Assembly: GCF_014490725.1 (NCBI RefSeq)
Contig: NZ_JACOQL010000003.1
Span: 496,001-560,000 of the forward strand
Reading direction: 5' to 3'
Origin: Paracoccus amoyensis
Lineage (GTDB): Bacteria > Pseudomonadota > Alphaproteobacteria > Rhodobacterales > Rhodobacteraceae
DNA: 64,000 nt
Part shown: piece after piece, positions 56,468 through 64,000 of the stretch
Layout: each line of letters starts with the position of its first letter
How positions within the stretch are numbered: position 1 is the stretch's first letter
Notes under the pieces: model-generated
Databases searched by the model: none
Told to the model about the DNA's origin: nothing
What the model saw: only the letters and a program-made list of their open reading frames with translations
Position numbers and translations under genes: made by a program

Positions 56468-56719
56468 TTAGTTGGCCGGTGCGGTTTCGCCTTCGACAGC
56501 GGGGGCATCGACTGCAGGGGCATCGACTGCGGGTGCGTCGGCAACGGGTGCATCAGTGGCCGGCTCATCAGGCGTCTCGACGGTGATCGAGGTCGTATCT
56601 CCGCCTTCGCCGGCGGTGTCGACATCACCACCCGACATGAAGAAGAACAAAAGCGCCACGACGACAACGATGCCGCCGACGATGAAGTAAAGACCGTTAT
56701 TGTTGTTACCGTCTGCCAT
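56468..56719 (-). CDS. Small single-pass membrane protein with DAPAV repeats
   Basis: An 83-residue protein. Residues 1-8 are polar (MADGNNNN), 9-28 form one membrane helix (GLYFIVGGIVVVVALLFFFM), and the tail is acidic and low-complexity with tandem units of five residues (APAVD repeated, ending GETAPAN). Outside or inside orientation cannot be told. A good GGAAA site precedes the ATG. It is between soxB and tfoX on the same strand. I know no family; a role in anchoring is only a guess. Confidence 0.75.
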   Translation of the reverse strand: MADGNNNNGLYFIVGGIVVVVALLFFFMSGGDVDTAGEGGDTTSITVETPDEPATDAPVADAPAVDAPAVDAPAVEGETAPAN

Positions 56720-56810
56720 GTATTTCCCTTTCGGAATTCAGTTGGATGCAAACGCAATTCGCACCCCCTCTGAAAGGTTCCCGCGGGATCTAACAAAAGC
56801 GAAGTCACGC

Positions 56811-58073
56811 TCAATGCGCCACACCGGCGGCAACGGATTCATCGATGAACCGGCCTTCGCGGAAGCGGTTCAGGCCAAATTCGGCGGCAAGCGGGCCGGG
56901 CGTGCCGTTCGCGATCAGTTCTGCCATCGCCCAGCCAGAGCCGGGGATCGCCTTGAAGCCGCCGGTACCCCAGCCACAGTTGACGAAGATATTTCTGACC
57001 GGCGTGGTTGACAGGATGGGAGAGCGATCCCCCGTCATGTCGACGATACCGCCCCATTGGCGCAGCATTTTAAGCCGCGAAATCATCGGGAAGGTCTCGA
57101 CCAGCGCCCGCACGGTTTCTTCGACATGGTGCCATGATCCGCGCTGCGTGAAATTGTTGAAACCATCCGTGCCACCACCGATCACCATTTCGCCCTTGTC
57201 CGATTGCGACAGATAGCCGTGGACGGTGTTGGCCATGACAACAACATCCATGCAGGGCTTGATCGGCTCGCTGACCAGTGCCTGCAGCGCGACGCTTTCG
57301 ATGGGCAGACGGAACCCCGCCATTTCGGCCAGCTGGCTGGAATGGCCCGCGACGACCATGGCCAGCTTTTCGCATTCGATGCGGCCTTTGGAGGTATTCA
57401 CCGCGCGAAGCTGCCCGCCTTCGGTTTCAACCCCCTGCACTTCACAATTCTGGATGATGTGCATGCCCATGTCGGAACAGGCGCGGGCGTAACCCCAGGC
57501 GACAGCGTCGTGGCGTGCCGTGCCGCCACGCTCTTGATAAAGCCCGCCCAGAACCGGATAACGGGGACCCTCCAGATTGATGATCGGCACCAGTTCCTTC
57601 AAGCGAGCAGGCTCGATCCACTCTGTCGCGACGCCTTGCAGGTTGTTGGCATAAACGGTGCGCTTGTATCCACGCACCTCGTGTTCGGTCTGGGCCAGCA
57701 TGATCAGACCACGCGGGCTGAACATGACGTTGTAGTTCAGCTCCTGCGACAGATCCTCATACAGCTTCAGCGCCTTGTCATAAATCGCAGCCGATGGGTC
57801 TTGCAGGTAGTTTGACCGGATGATGGTCGTATTGCGACCGGTATTGCCGCCGCCCAGCCAACCCTTTTCGATCACCGCGACATCGGTGATTCCGAAGTTC
57901 TTTCCCAGATAATAGGCGGTTGCCAGACCATGGCCGCCCGCGCCAACAATCACCACCTTGTATTTGCTGCGTGGTTCGGGATTGGCCCATGCCCGTTGCC
58001 AGCCGGTATGTTGGCGAAACGCCTCGCGGGCGATGGCAAAGATGGAATAGTGGCCGGAGCGAGCTGACGGCAT
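56811..58073 (-). CDS. soxB: Sarcosine oxidase beta subunit
   Basis: A 420-residue flavoprotein carrying the catalytic FAD and covalent FMN. Seen: the FAD-binding VVIVGAGGHGLATAYYLGKN near residue 40, GGGNTGRNTTIIRSNY near 74, and the FMN-linking His at about residue 188 in ERGGTARHDAVAWGYARAC. The C-terminal block reads IFVNCGWGTGGFKAIPGSGW. It is first in the operon, divergent from ccmI by 192 bases. Two unrelated small genes separate it from soxDAG. Confidence 0.96.
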   Translation of the reverse strand: MPSARSGHYSIFAIAREAFRQHTGWQRAWANPEPRSKYKVVIVGAGGHGLATAYYLGKNFGITDVAVIEKGWLGGGNTGRNTTIIRSNYLQDPSAAIYDKALKLYEDLSQELNYNVMFSPRGLIMLAQTEHEVRGYKRTVYANNLQGVATEWIEPARLKELVPIINLEGPRYPVLGGLYQERGGTARHDAVAWGYARACSDMGMHIIQNCEVQGVETEGGQLRAVNTSKGRIECEKLAMVVAGHSSQLAEMAGFRLPIESVALQALVSEPIKPCMDVVVMANTVHGYLSQSDKGEMVIGGGTDGFNNFTQRGSWHHVEETVRALVETFPMISRLKMLRQWGGIVDMTGDRSPILSTTPVRNIFVNCGWGTGGFKAIPGSGWAMAELIANGTPGPLAAEFGLNRFREGRFIDESVAAGVAH

Positions 58074-58265
58074 GTAAGACCCCCAATGGAATATCTACGC
58101 CAGCATGACGACAGCTGCTGACATGCTCAAGGCAGCATGCGGCAGATCAAGGCGAATTGCGACATCTTGCGCTTGCCGATGGCACATCCGTGAACACATG
58201 CGACGGCAGGACGCTTTCGGTCGGCGGCAATCCGCACTATGGGGAAAGGGTAACGGAGGACATCC

Positions 58266-59483
58266 ATGTTCTGGATCATCTGCACGGCGCTGGTTGCGAT
58301 TGTCGCCATGGCCATTTTGACCCCCATCTTGCGTGCGCGTGATGACGCGCAGGCGCAACCTGTTGCGGCCTATGACCTGCAGGTTTACCGCGATCAACTG
58401 CGCGAGGTTGACCGCGATCTGGAACGGGGGGTGATCGAGGCAGAGGATGCCCAGCGGCTGAAGGCCGAGATTGGCCGGAAGGTTCTGGATGCCGACAGGA
58501 GGCTGAACGACAGCAGTGACAAAAACGGGGGCGCCGCAGTCGCGCTGCCCGTGATCGTGATGGCCCTGGTCCTGGTTGGTGCCGCGGCTCTGTATTGGCA
58601 GGAAGGTGCGCCGGGCGCCCCTGACATGCCGATGACGGCACGGATCGTGGCGGCCGAACGTGCCTATGACAACCGCCCCACGCAGGCCGAGGCCGAGGCA
58701 AACGCCCCCGCAGCCGCCCCGGTGGAATTGTCTGAAGACGACCGCCGCCTGATTCAGCAGCTTCGCGAAACGGTGGCCCAGCGACCCGATGATCCGCAGG
58801 GACTGACCTTTCTGGTCACCTATGAAACCCGTAGCGGTAATATTGCCGCCGCACGAGAGGCGCAGCAGCGCCTGATCGACTTGCGCGGTCATGAGGCGAC
58901 GGCCGACGACCATATGCGTCTGGGCGCGTTGATGATCGAGGCGGCTGCCGGCATCGTCACCCCCGAGGCCGAGCGGGTGCTGGGCCAGGCCCTTCAGATC
59001 GACCCGGATCAGCCCCAGGCACGATATCTGATCGGATTGATGTATCTGCAAAACGGTCGCGCTGACCGCACGTTTGCCATCTGGCGCAGGCTGCTGGAAC
59101 AGGGGCCGGAATCGGCACCGTGGATTGCGCCCATTCGCGCGGCGATGCCCGATCTTGCTTGGCTGGCAGGCCAGCCGGACTATGTCGCGCCTGCCCCTGT
59201 TCTGACCGGGCCAAGCGCCGAAGATATCGCCTCAGCCGAAGGCATGACCGATGATGAGCGTCAGGATTTCATTCGCGGTATGGTTGCCCAGTTGGAAGGT
59301 CGCTTGGCAGAGCAGGGGGGCAGCCCCGAAGAATGGGCGCGGCTGATTTCCTCACTGGTGGTGATTGGTGACACCGATCATGCCAAAGATATCTGGACCG
59401 AGGCGCAGTCCATCTTTGCCGCTTCGCCTCAGGCCTTGGCCACGGTGCATGAGGCCGCCCAGAAAGCGGGATTGGTCGAATGA
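58266..59483 (+). CDS. ccmI: Cytochrome c biogenesis protein CcmI
   Basis: A 405-residue inner-membrane protein that brings apocytochrome c to the haem ligation machinery (CcmF/CcmH). Seen: an N-terminal membrane segment ([19 protein letters not shown]), the CcmI-1 loop [20 protein letters not shown] near residue 35-55, a second segment ([19 protein letters not shown] near 95), and a periplasmic TPR region containing [32 protein letters not shown] (two parts). It overlaps ruvX by 4 bases. Confidence 0.93.
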   Translation: MFWIICTALVAIVAMAILTPILRARDDAQAQPVAAYDLQVYRDQLREVDRDLERGVIEAEDAQRLKAEIGRKVLDADRRLNDSSDKNGGAAVALPVIVMALVLVGAAALYWQEGAPGAPDMPMTARIVAAERAYDNRPTQAEAEANAPAAAPVELSEDDRRLIQQLRETVAQRPDDPQGLTFLVTYETRSGNIAAAREAQQRLIDLRGHEATADDHMRLGALMIEAAAGIVTPEAERVLGQALQIDPDQPQARYLIGLMYLQNGRADRTFAIWRRLLEQGPESAPWIAPIRAAMPDLAWLAGQPDYVAPAPVLTGPSAEDIASAEGMTDDERQDFIRGMVAQLEGRLAEQGGSPEEWARLISSLVVIGDTDHAKDIWTEAQSIFAASPQALATVHEAAQKAGLVE

Positions 59484-59950
59484 TTTATGAAGACATCACC
59501 GAATTTGCAGCGGCCCTGCCCTCGGTCGGCGCGCTGGCAGGACTGGATTTAGGGACCAAGACGATTGGCGTGGCGGTCAGCGATGGGCTGCGTCAGGTCG
59601 CCTCGCCCATCAGTGTGATCCGTCGGGCCAAATTCACGCTGGATGCGGATGAACTGCTGAAAATCGCCAATGATCGCGGGCTGGTTGGCCTGATATTGGG
59701 CCTGCCGCGCAATATGGACGGCAGCGAGGGGCCACGCGCGCAATCGACGCGTGCCTTTGCACGCAACCTGACCAAGCTGACCGAGCTGCCCATCGCCTAC
59801 TGGGACGAGCGCCTGTCCACGGTGGCGGCTGAACGGGCTTTGCTAGAGGCCGACACCTCTCGTCGTCGCAGGGCCGAGGTGATTGATCAGGTCGCTGCAG
59901 GATATATTCTGCAGGGTGCGTTGGATCGCCTGCGTTATCTGTCGCAATGA
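59480..59950 (+). CDS. ruvX: Putative Holliday junction resolvase / pre-16S rRNA nuclease (YqgF)
   Basis: A 156-residue RNase H-fold nuclease. Seen: [18 protein letters not shown] at residues 19-36 (first catalytic Asp), [20 protein letters not shown] near 70-90, and [38 protein letters not shown] with Glu/Asp residues (two parts, 110-145). Known: YqgF processes pre-16S rRNA; a resolvase role was also proposed. The start overlaps ccmI and the stop overlaps the DUF1289 gene, both by 4 bases. Confidence 0.94.
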   Translation: MIYEDITEFAAALPSVGALAGLDLGTKTIGVAVSDGLRQVASPISVIRRAKFTLDADELLKIANDRGLVGLILGLPRNMDGSEGPRAQSTRAFARNLTKLTELPIAYWDERLSTVAAERALLEADTSRRRRAEVIDQVAAGYILQGALDRLRYLSQ

Positions 59951-60162
59951 GCGTGATCGAAAGCCCTTGCGTCAATATCTGCGTCATCGACCGACGAGAG
60001 GATCTGTGTGTCGGCTGTTATCGCAGTCTGGAAGAAATCGCGACTTGGGGGACGATGTCACCAGCCGAAAGACAAGCGGTGATGGAACGCCTGCCGAATC
60101 GCAAGCAGCGGATCAAGGTCAAGCGTGATCGGGAAAGAAACCGCGATCGGCTAGAGGATTAA
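59947..60162 (+). CDS. DUF1289-domain small protein
   Basis: A 71-residue cytoplasmic protein. Seen: the Cys motif [30 protein letters not shown] (four cysteines, two parts), typical of DUF1289, which is predicted to bind Fe-S or zinc. The C-terminus is basic ([19 protein letters not shown]). Function unknown. It overlaps ruvX by 4 bases and ends the ccmI-ruvX run. Confidence 0.92.
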   Translation: MSVIESPCVNICVIDRREDLCVGCYRSLEEIATWGTMSPAERQAVMERLPNRKQRIKVKRDRERNRDRLED

Positions 60163-60222
60163 GACAGACGGCAGCACGGCAATGCTGCCAGCTCCAGCCC
60201 TGCCAATTAAGTCCTGCCCGCG

Positions 60223-60588
60223 TCAGCTGTTTTCGGGATCGTCGTCGATGTGGACGATACGGATATGCCGGACGGTCGTGGTGATTCTGCCGCGCACGTC
60301 GTCGGGTTCTGCCGCCACTGCCTGCATCAGCGCACGCATATCGCCACGCGCGGTATTCAACTGGTCGATCAGTGACATCACCATGGTCAGCGAATCGTCG
60401 GGCAGTTCATATGCTTCGGCCAGATCGACAAGCAGTTGCAGACGCGCCAGATCGGTTTCGCGATAGGCGGGGCCTTGCGGCGTCGTCACGGGTGAAATGA
60501 TCCGCGCCCGGATGAACGCCCCAAGACGAGGTTGCGTCAGATCGTCGACGCGGGAAATTACTTCGGTTTCACTGTAAAAGCGCGTCAT
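60223..60588 (-). CDS. cbpM: Chaperone-modulator CbpM-like protein
   Basis: A 121-residue protein with a MerR-like N-terminal half: FYSETEVISRVDDLTQPRLGAFIRARIISPV (two parts, residues 4-34), then YRETDLARLQLLVDLAEAYEL. CbpM binds the J domain of CbpA and inhibits it. It directly follows the cbpA gene on the same strand (4-base gap), as in other proteobacteria. Sequence identity within CbpM is low, so context carries part of the call. Confidence 0.85.
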   Translation of the reverse strand: MTRFYSETEVISRVDDLTQPRLGAFIRARIISPVTTPQGPAYRETDLARLQLLVDLAEAYELPDDSLTMVMSLIDQLNTARGDMRALMQAVAAEPDDVRGRITTTVRHIRIVHIDDDPENS

Positions 60589-60592
60589 GCCG

Positions 60593-61539
60593 TTACACCC
60601 CCGCCTTCAATTCGGACCGTGGATCATACTGATGATCCTTACTCCATTTTTCCATGAATTCGGTTAACTCGCTATCAACTTTAGGTGGCATGACGACCTT
60701 CAATTCCACGGTCTGATCGCCACCGTTGATACCCCGTCCTTTCAGACGCAATTTGCGGCCGGTGTTCGAGCCAGCGGGAATGGACAAATTGACCGAGCCA
60801 TCAATCGTCGGAACCGGAACCTTGCCGCCCAAGGCAGCCTCGTAAATCGTGACCGGCAGCGTCAGGAAGATATCGTTCCCCTCGCGGCGGAAATCCGGGT
60901 GTGGGCGATGGTGATGGTCAGATAGGCATCGCCGGACCCGCCCTGCCCCATGCCGGGACCGCCCTTGCCTTTCAGGCGAATGGTTTGGCCATCACGCACG
61001 CCTTTGGGGATCGTGACTTCAAGATCGCCTCCGTCGGGCAGGCTGATCCGGGTTTTGCCGCCGCGCGCGGCGGTCATGAAGTCGATCTCAAGATTGAAAC
61101 GATAATCCTGCCCGCGGACATGAAAATCACGGGGGTTTTCATAGCCTGAGCTGCGAAAGCCGCCGAAGCCGCCGCCTGCGCTGCCCGCCCCACGTCGTCC
61201 AAACAGATCCGAAAACACATCCGACAAATCCGGATCGCCCTCGAATCCATAGCTGCGGGAATAGGGATTATCCGCAGCCTCGGCATGTTCGCGATAGTAA
61301 TGGCGCTGCGGGCGTTCCTGCCCCTGATCGTCGATCTCACCAGCGTCAAAACGGCGGCGTTTCTCAGGGTCTTTCAACAGATCATAGGCCGCCGACGCCG
61401 CCTTGAATCGCGTCATTGCCGCAGGGTCGGGATTAAGGTCGGGGTGATCGGTCTTGGCGATCTTGCGATACGCCTTCTTGATCTCGGCATCCGTCGCCGC
61501 TTTCTTCAGCCCCAAGGCTGCATATGGATCGCCTGCCAT
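60593..61539 (-). pseudogene. cbpA: Curved-DNA-binding DnaJ-like co-chaperone, frameshifted
   Basis: A CbpA/DnaJ-like protein broken by one frameshift. The first frame (61539-60862) has the J domain with KTDHPDLNP (HPD motif) and [15 protein letters not shown], then changes to [13 protein letters not shown] and stops. The second frame (from about 60905 to the stop at 60593-60595) reads [19 protein letters not shown], then VPTIDGSVNLSIPAG and KLRLKGRGI, the normal C-terminal part. The 947-base length is one short of a multiple of three. Restoring one G in the GGG run at plus 60903-60905 rejoins a 315-residue protein. Could be a real mutation or an assembly error. Confidence 0.92.
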
Positions 61540-61604
61540 CCCGGCCCCCGCTCAAAAATTTATTATCGTCACAGCCCAATAAGATAAGTGCCGTGTGGGT
61601 TTCA

Positions 61605-62663
61605 TCAATAGGTCATTGCATGCAGCTTATGCAGGCGATCAATTTCTTTGATCAGTTCTGCGGAAAGCGTCAGGTCGAAGCCTGCGATCAGATGCTGAAG
61701 CTGTTCAACGGTCGTGGCACCAATGATCGGCACCACCTTGAAGGGGCGCGTCAGTTGCCATGCAATCGCCAAGTGCATCGGGTCGACACCATGTGTGGCG
61801 GCAAGCTGATGATAGGCTTCGGTCGCAGCAAGGCCCAGACCGGTCTTGCGCCCGCCCAGATTACCCAACCCGCCCGAGGCTTTGTTGACCGCCGCACGAC
61901 TTCCTTCGGGCACCGCACCATCGCGGTATTTACCGCTCAGCATCCCTGCGGCCAGCGGTGAATAGGACAGAAGCGTCACATCCTCATTCACGGCAACTTC
62001 GGCCAGGTCAGTGTCATAAAGGCGATAGAGCAGCGAATATTCGTTCTGGATCGCTGCCATACGCGGCGCGTCGATACGGTCGGCGACATCGCACCAGCGG
62101 GTCAGCCCCCAGGCACTTTCGTTCGACAGACCGACCGCACGGATCTTGCCGGCCTTCTGCGCATCGGCCATCGCGCCAAGCACATCGGCCATGTGGTCCA
62201 AGGTCTGCTGCCGGTTCTGCCCCGACGGATCGTAGGTCCAGTTCTGGCGAAAAGCATAGCTGCCCCGAACTGGCCAGTGCAGTTGATACAGGTCGATATG
62301 ATCGGTCTGCAGACGGCGCAGCGAAGCATCGATGGTTTGCCGGATCGTCGCGCCATCAAAAGCTGCGCCGTCACGCACCATCTGACTGGGGCCAGTCACC
62401 TTTGTCGCCACCTCGACCTTATGACGATGTCCGGGTTGGCTCAGCCAGTTGCCCAGAATTTCTTCGGATTTCCCGACCGTTTCACGGCGCACCGGATTGA
62501 CCGGATACATCTCGGCGCAATCCAGGAACGTGACACCGGCGGCCAGTGCCGTCTCGATCTGGCGGTGGCCATCGGCCTCAGGCGTCTGGCTGCCAAAGGT
62601 CATCGTGCCAAGACAAATCTTGCTGACCTCGATATCGCTGCCGCCCAGTTTCACGCGCTTCAT
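61605..62663 (-). CDS. Aldo/keto reductase, Tas-like
   Basis: A 352-residue NADP(H)-dependent AKR. ATG 62663 follows AGGAAA; a longer frame to 62720 lacks a site. Seen: the start MKRVKLGGSDIEVSKICLGTMTFG, the catalytic Asp/Tyr in FLDCAEMYPVNP near residue 50, Lys in VEVATKVTG near 85, His in LYQLHWPVRGSYAF near 125, and NADP site near IPIIGATTVEQL-like VVPIIGATTVEQLQ near 315. The substrate is unknown. It stands alone upstream of cbpA. Confidence 0.93.
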   Translation of the reverse strand: MKRVKLGGSDIEVSKICLGTMTFGSQTPEADGHRQIETALAAGVTFLDCAEMYPVNPVRRETVGKSEEILGNWLSQPGHRHKVEVATKVTGPSQMVRDGAAFDGATIRQTIDASLRRLQTDHIDLYQLHWPVRGSYAFRQNWTYDPSGQNRQQTLDHMADVLGAMADAQKAGKIRAVGLSNESAWGLTRWCDVADRIDAPRMAAIQNEYSLLYRLYDTDLAEVAVNEDVTLLSYSPLAAGMLSGKYRDGAVPEGSRAAVNKASGGLGNLGGRKTGLGLAATEAYHQLAATHGVDPMHLAIAWQLTRPFKVVPIIGATTVEQLQHLIAGFDLTLSAELIKEIDRLHKLHAMTY

Positions 62664-62729
62664 ACGGTTTCCTGTCTTTGCATTGCGGCGGCAGGCTAGC
62701 GATAACAGACGCAGTTGCAAGGGGCGTGG

Positions 62730-63482
62730 TCAGGCGCGTTCATAGCCAGCCGATGCCCGGATCAGGTGGCGGGTGTAATCCTGTTGTCCTGCGCCGCGGC
62801 GCAGGGCATCGACCTCCATCACCTCGACAATCTGGCCATGCTGCATGACCGCCAGCCGGTCGCACATATGACCAACCACCGCCAGATCATGACTGACCAT
62901 CACATAGGTCAGCCCATGTTCACGGCGCAGATCGGTCAGCAGATTCAGGATCTCGGCCTGCACGCTGACATCCAGCGCGCTGGTCGGCTCGTCCAGCAAC
63001 AGCAGGCGTGGGTTACCGGCCAGAGCACGAGCAATCGCGACACGCTGACGTTGACCACCCGATAGCTGATGCGGATAGCGAAAGCGGAACCCGCGCCCAA
63101 GCCCGACATCGTCCAGCAGTTGATTGATGCGGCGGTCGATGTTGTCCATGCCCTGCAGCTTCAACGCCTCGTGCAGGACAGCGTCGACGGAATGGCGGGG
63201 ATGCAGGCTGGCATAGGGGTCCTGAAACACCATCTGCACGGTTTTATAGAAGGCGCGATCACGGTGGCTGCCATGGACGGCCTGACCCGCAACATCAACG
63301 CGCCCGGACCAACTGTCGATGAGTCCGGCAATGGCACGGAGAATGGTGGATTTCCCCGAACCGGATTCGCCAACCAGACCAAAGCTTTCACCCTGGGCGA
63401 CCGTAAAGCTGACCTGTTTGACAGCATCGACCCGATCCGGAGGAAAGCCAAACCAGACGTCCAGATTTTCCACGTTCAGCAT
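62730..63482 (-). CDS. Peptide-type ABC transporter ATP-binding protein (DppF/OppF-like)
   Basis: A 250-residue ATPase. I chose ATG 63482 (MLNVENLDVWFGF); the open frame goes on upstream to 63542 but that part translates the dispersed repeat. Seen: Walker A LVGESGSGKSTILRA near residue 35, Q-loop VQMVFQDPYASLHP near 83, signature [19 protein letters not shown] near 135 and Walker B LLLLDEPTSALDVSVQAE. It pairs with the ATPase gene at 63560. Import of peptides, nickel or opines is possible; the permeases lie beyond the window. Confidence 0.92.
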   Translation of the reverse strand: MLNVENLDVWFGFPPDRVDAVKQVSFTVAQGESFGLVGESGSGKSTILRAIAGLIDSWSGRVDVAGQAVHGSHRDRAFYKTVQMVFQDPYASLHPRHSVDAVLHEALKLQGMDNIDRRINQLLDDVGLGRGFRFRYPHQLSGGQRQRVAIARALAGNPRLLLLDEPTSALDVSVQAEILNLLTDLRREHGLTYVMVSHDLAVVGHMCDRLAVMQHGQIVEVMEVDALRRGAGQQDYTRHLIRASAGYERA

Positions 63483-63499
63483 GGAGGGCACCCGAGTAG

Positions 63500-63550
63500 C
63501 GGGGGTTTTGCACCCCCGAACCCCCGCAGGATATTTAAACACAGAAGATG
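63500..63550 (+). repeat. Dispersed hairpin repeat, copy 3
   Basis: CGGGGGT (63500-63506) pairs with ACCCCCG (63512-63518), then AACCCCCGCA, then GGATATTT (63529-63536), AAA, CACAGAAGATG (63540-63550). Like copy 2, it has a GC hairpin before the conserved part. It lies between two ABC ATPase genes. Confidence 0.85.
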
Positions 63551-63559
63551 CGGCATCAG

Positions 63560-64000
63560 CTACACCCCTTTGGGCAATTCGGTTTCAAGGCCTTGGTCGA
63601 TCAGCGGGTCACTGCGCCAGTTTTCCTGACGTTGCAGAACAGGCAGGCGATCCACCGGCGCGTCAAGGCGCGGCAGGCTGTTCAGAAGGCCCTGTGTATA
63701 GGGATGCCGCGCGTTGTGCAGATCCTGTGCTGCCAATGTTTCGACAACGCGGCCCGCATACATGATCAGCACGCGGTCACAAAACTGGGCCACAAGGTTC
63801 AGGTCGTGACTGATGAAGATCAGGCCCATGCCGCGGTCACGGACAAGACGATCCATGATGTTCAACACCTCGGTCCGGACCGAAACATCCAGCGCACTGG
63901 TCGGTTCATCCGCAATCAGGATTTCGGGATCGGGGGCCAGCATCATCGCAATCATGATGCGCTGGCCCATGCCGCCCGACACCTCATGGGGATAGGCGTC
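63560..64000 (-). CDS. Peptide-type ABC transporter ATP-binding protein (DppD-like), C-terminal part
   Basis: The open frame runs from the window end to the stop at 63560, giving the last ~146 residues of the ATPase. Seen: the signature region YPHEVSGGMGQRIMIAMML, Walker B LIADEPTSALDVSVRTEVL, the switch His in LIFISHDLNLVAQFCD, and the OppD-type C-terminal extension HNARHPYTQGLLNSLPRLD. Its N-terminal half and start lie past base 64000. It is followed by the DppF-like gene, so the two form a DppD/DppF pair. Confidence 0.92.
   Translation of the reverse strand, partial: DAYPHEVSGGMGQRIMIAMMLAPDPEILIADEPTSALDVSVRTEVLNIMDRLVRDRGMGLIFISHDLNLVAQFCDRVLIMYAGRVVETLAAQDLHNARHPYTQGLLNSLPRLDAPVDRLPVLQRQENWRSDPLIDQGLETELPKGV

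Noticed and set aside
63483-63542. A longer N-terminus for the DppF-like ATPase
   Set aside because: These codons are the translation of the dispersed hairpin repeat (63500-63550), not conserved protein.
1-64000. CRISPR arrays, prophage, restriction-modification or other defence modules
   Set aside because: No regularly spaced direct repeats, phage structural genes, integrases, methylases or nuclease-helicase sets were seen on either strand. The genes are core metabolism and housekeeping.

Overview
The window looks like chromosomal core sequence of a high-GC alphaproteobacterium of the Rhodobacterales, most like Paracoccus or Rhodobacter. The reasons are a SmoS/SmoEFGK/MtlK polyol cluster of the Rhodobacter type, a Mic60-like protein between hemD and hemY, CcmI-RuvX-DUF1289, DUF4170-WaaA-LpxK, and heterotetrameric sarcosine oxidase genes. 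Genes are tightly packed with many 4-base ATGA overlaps. I see no prophage, CRISPR array, intact insertion sequence or rRNA. There is one tRNA, tRNA-Thr(CGT).

Layout. 1-7065: sorbitol/mannitol uptake and oxidation operon on the minus strand (smoE-smoF-smoG-smoK-smoS-mtlK, the last cut by the window edge), with a divergent SorC-type regulator and a palindromic candidate operator between them. 7176-12452: a luciferase-like oxidoreductase, a LysE-type exporter, a DAO-type flavoprotein and a large-subunit catalase. 12657-16750: tRNA-Thr, hemY-like, mic60-like and hemD on the minus strand. 16815-19509: tsaD-gpsA-yciI-EVE. 19763-24144: DUF4170, waaA, lpxK, a 27-residue membrane peptide, an XpaC-like protein and truA, meeting a sugar transferase. 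25058-27151: universal stress protein, Nfu, TsaB and RimI.

27239-33361: a purine-nucleoside uptake operon (BMP-type binding protein, double ATPase, two permeases and a purine nucleoside phosphorylase) with a LysE-type exporter inside it. 33362-34957: a small accessory patch with a secreted ClpP-like/LprI-domain protein. 34958-41346: mnmH, an L,D-transpeptidase, a copper group (copA, esterase, PCu(A)C chaperone, small DUF2946-like protein) and rpmB. 41473-46281: PEP-mutase-like protein, Ada, MeaB, a thioredoxin-fold protein and serS. 46356-51354: a membrane protein, der, bamB, a YfgM-like protein and an unknown protein. 51496-58073: sodB and the soxB...soxDAG sarcosine oxidase operon, interrupted by a small membrane protein and a TfoX-like gene. 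58266-60162: ccmI-ruvX-DUF1289. 60223-64000: cbpM, a frameshifted cbpA, an aldo/keto reductase and two peptide-type ABC ATPases (the last one partial).

Most notable observations: two genes (the nucleoside-binding protein and cbpA) each carry what looks like a single-base deletion; a dispersed repeat (GGATATTT, 3 nt, CACAGAAGATG, twice preceded by a GC hairpin) occurs three times; two overlapping palindromes lie upstream of smoE; and one secreted protein joins a ClpP-like domain to an LprI-like domain. I found no clearly new multi-gene system. The best candidates are small proteins and unusual operon insertions.
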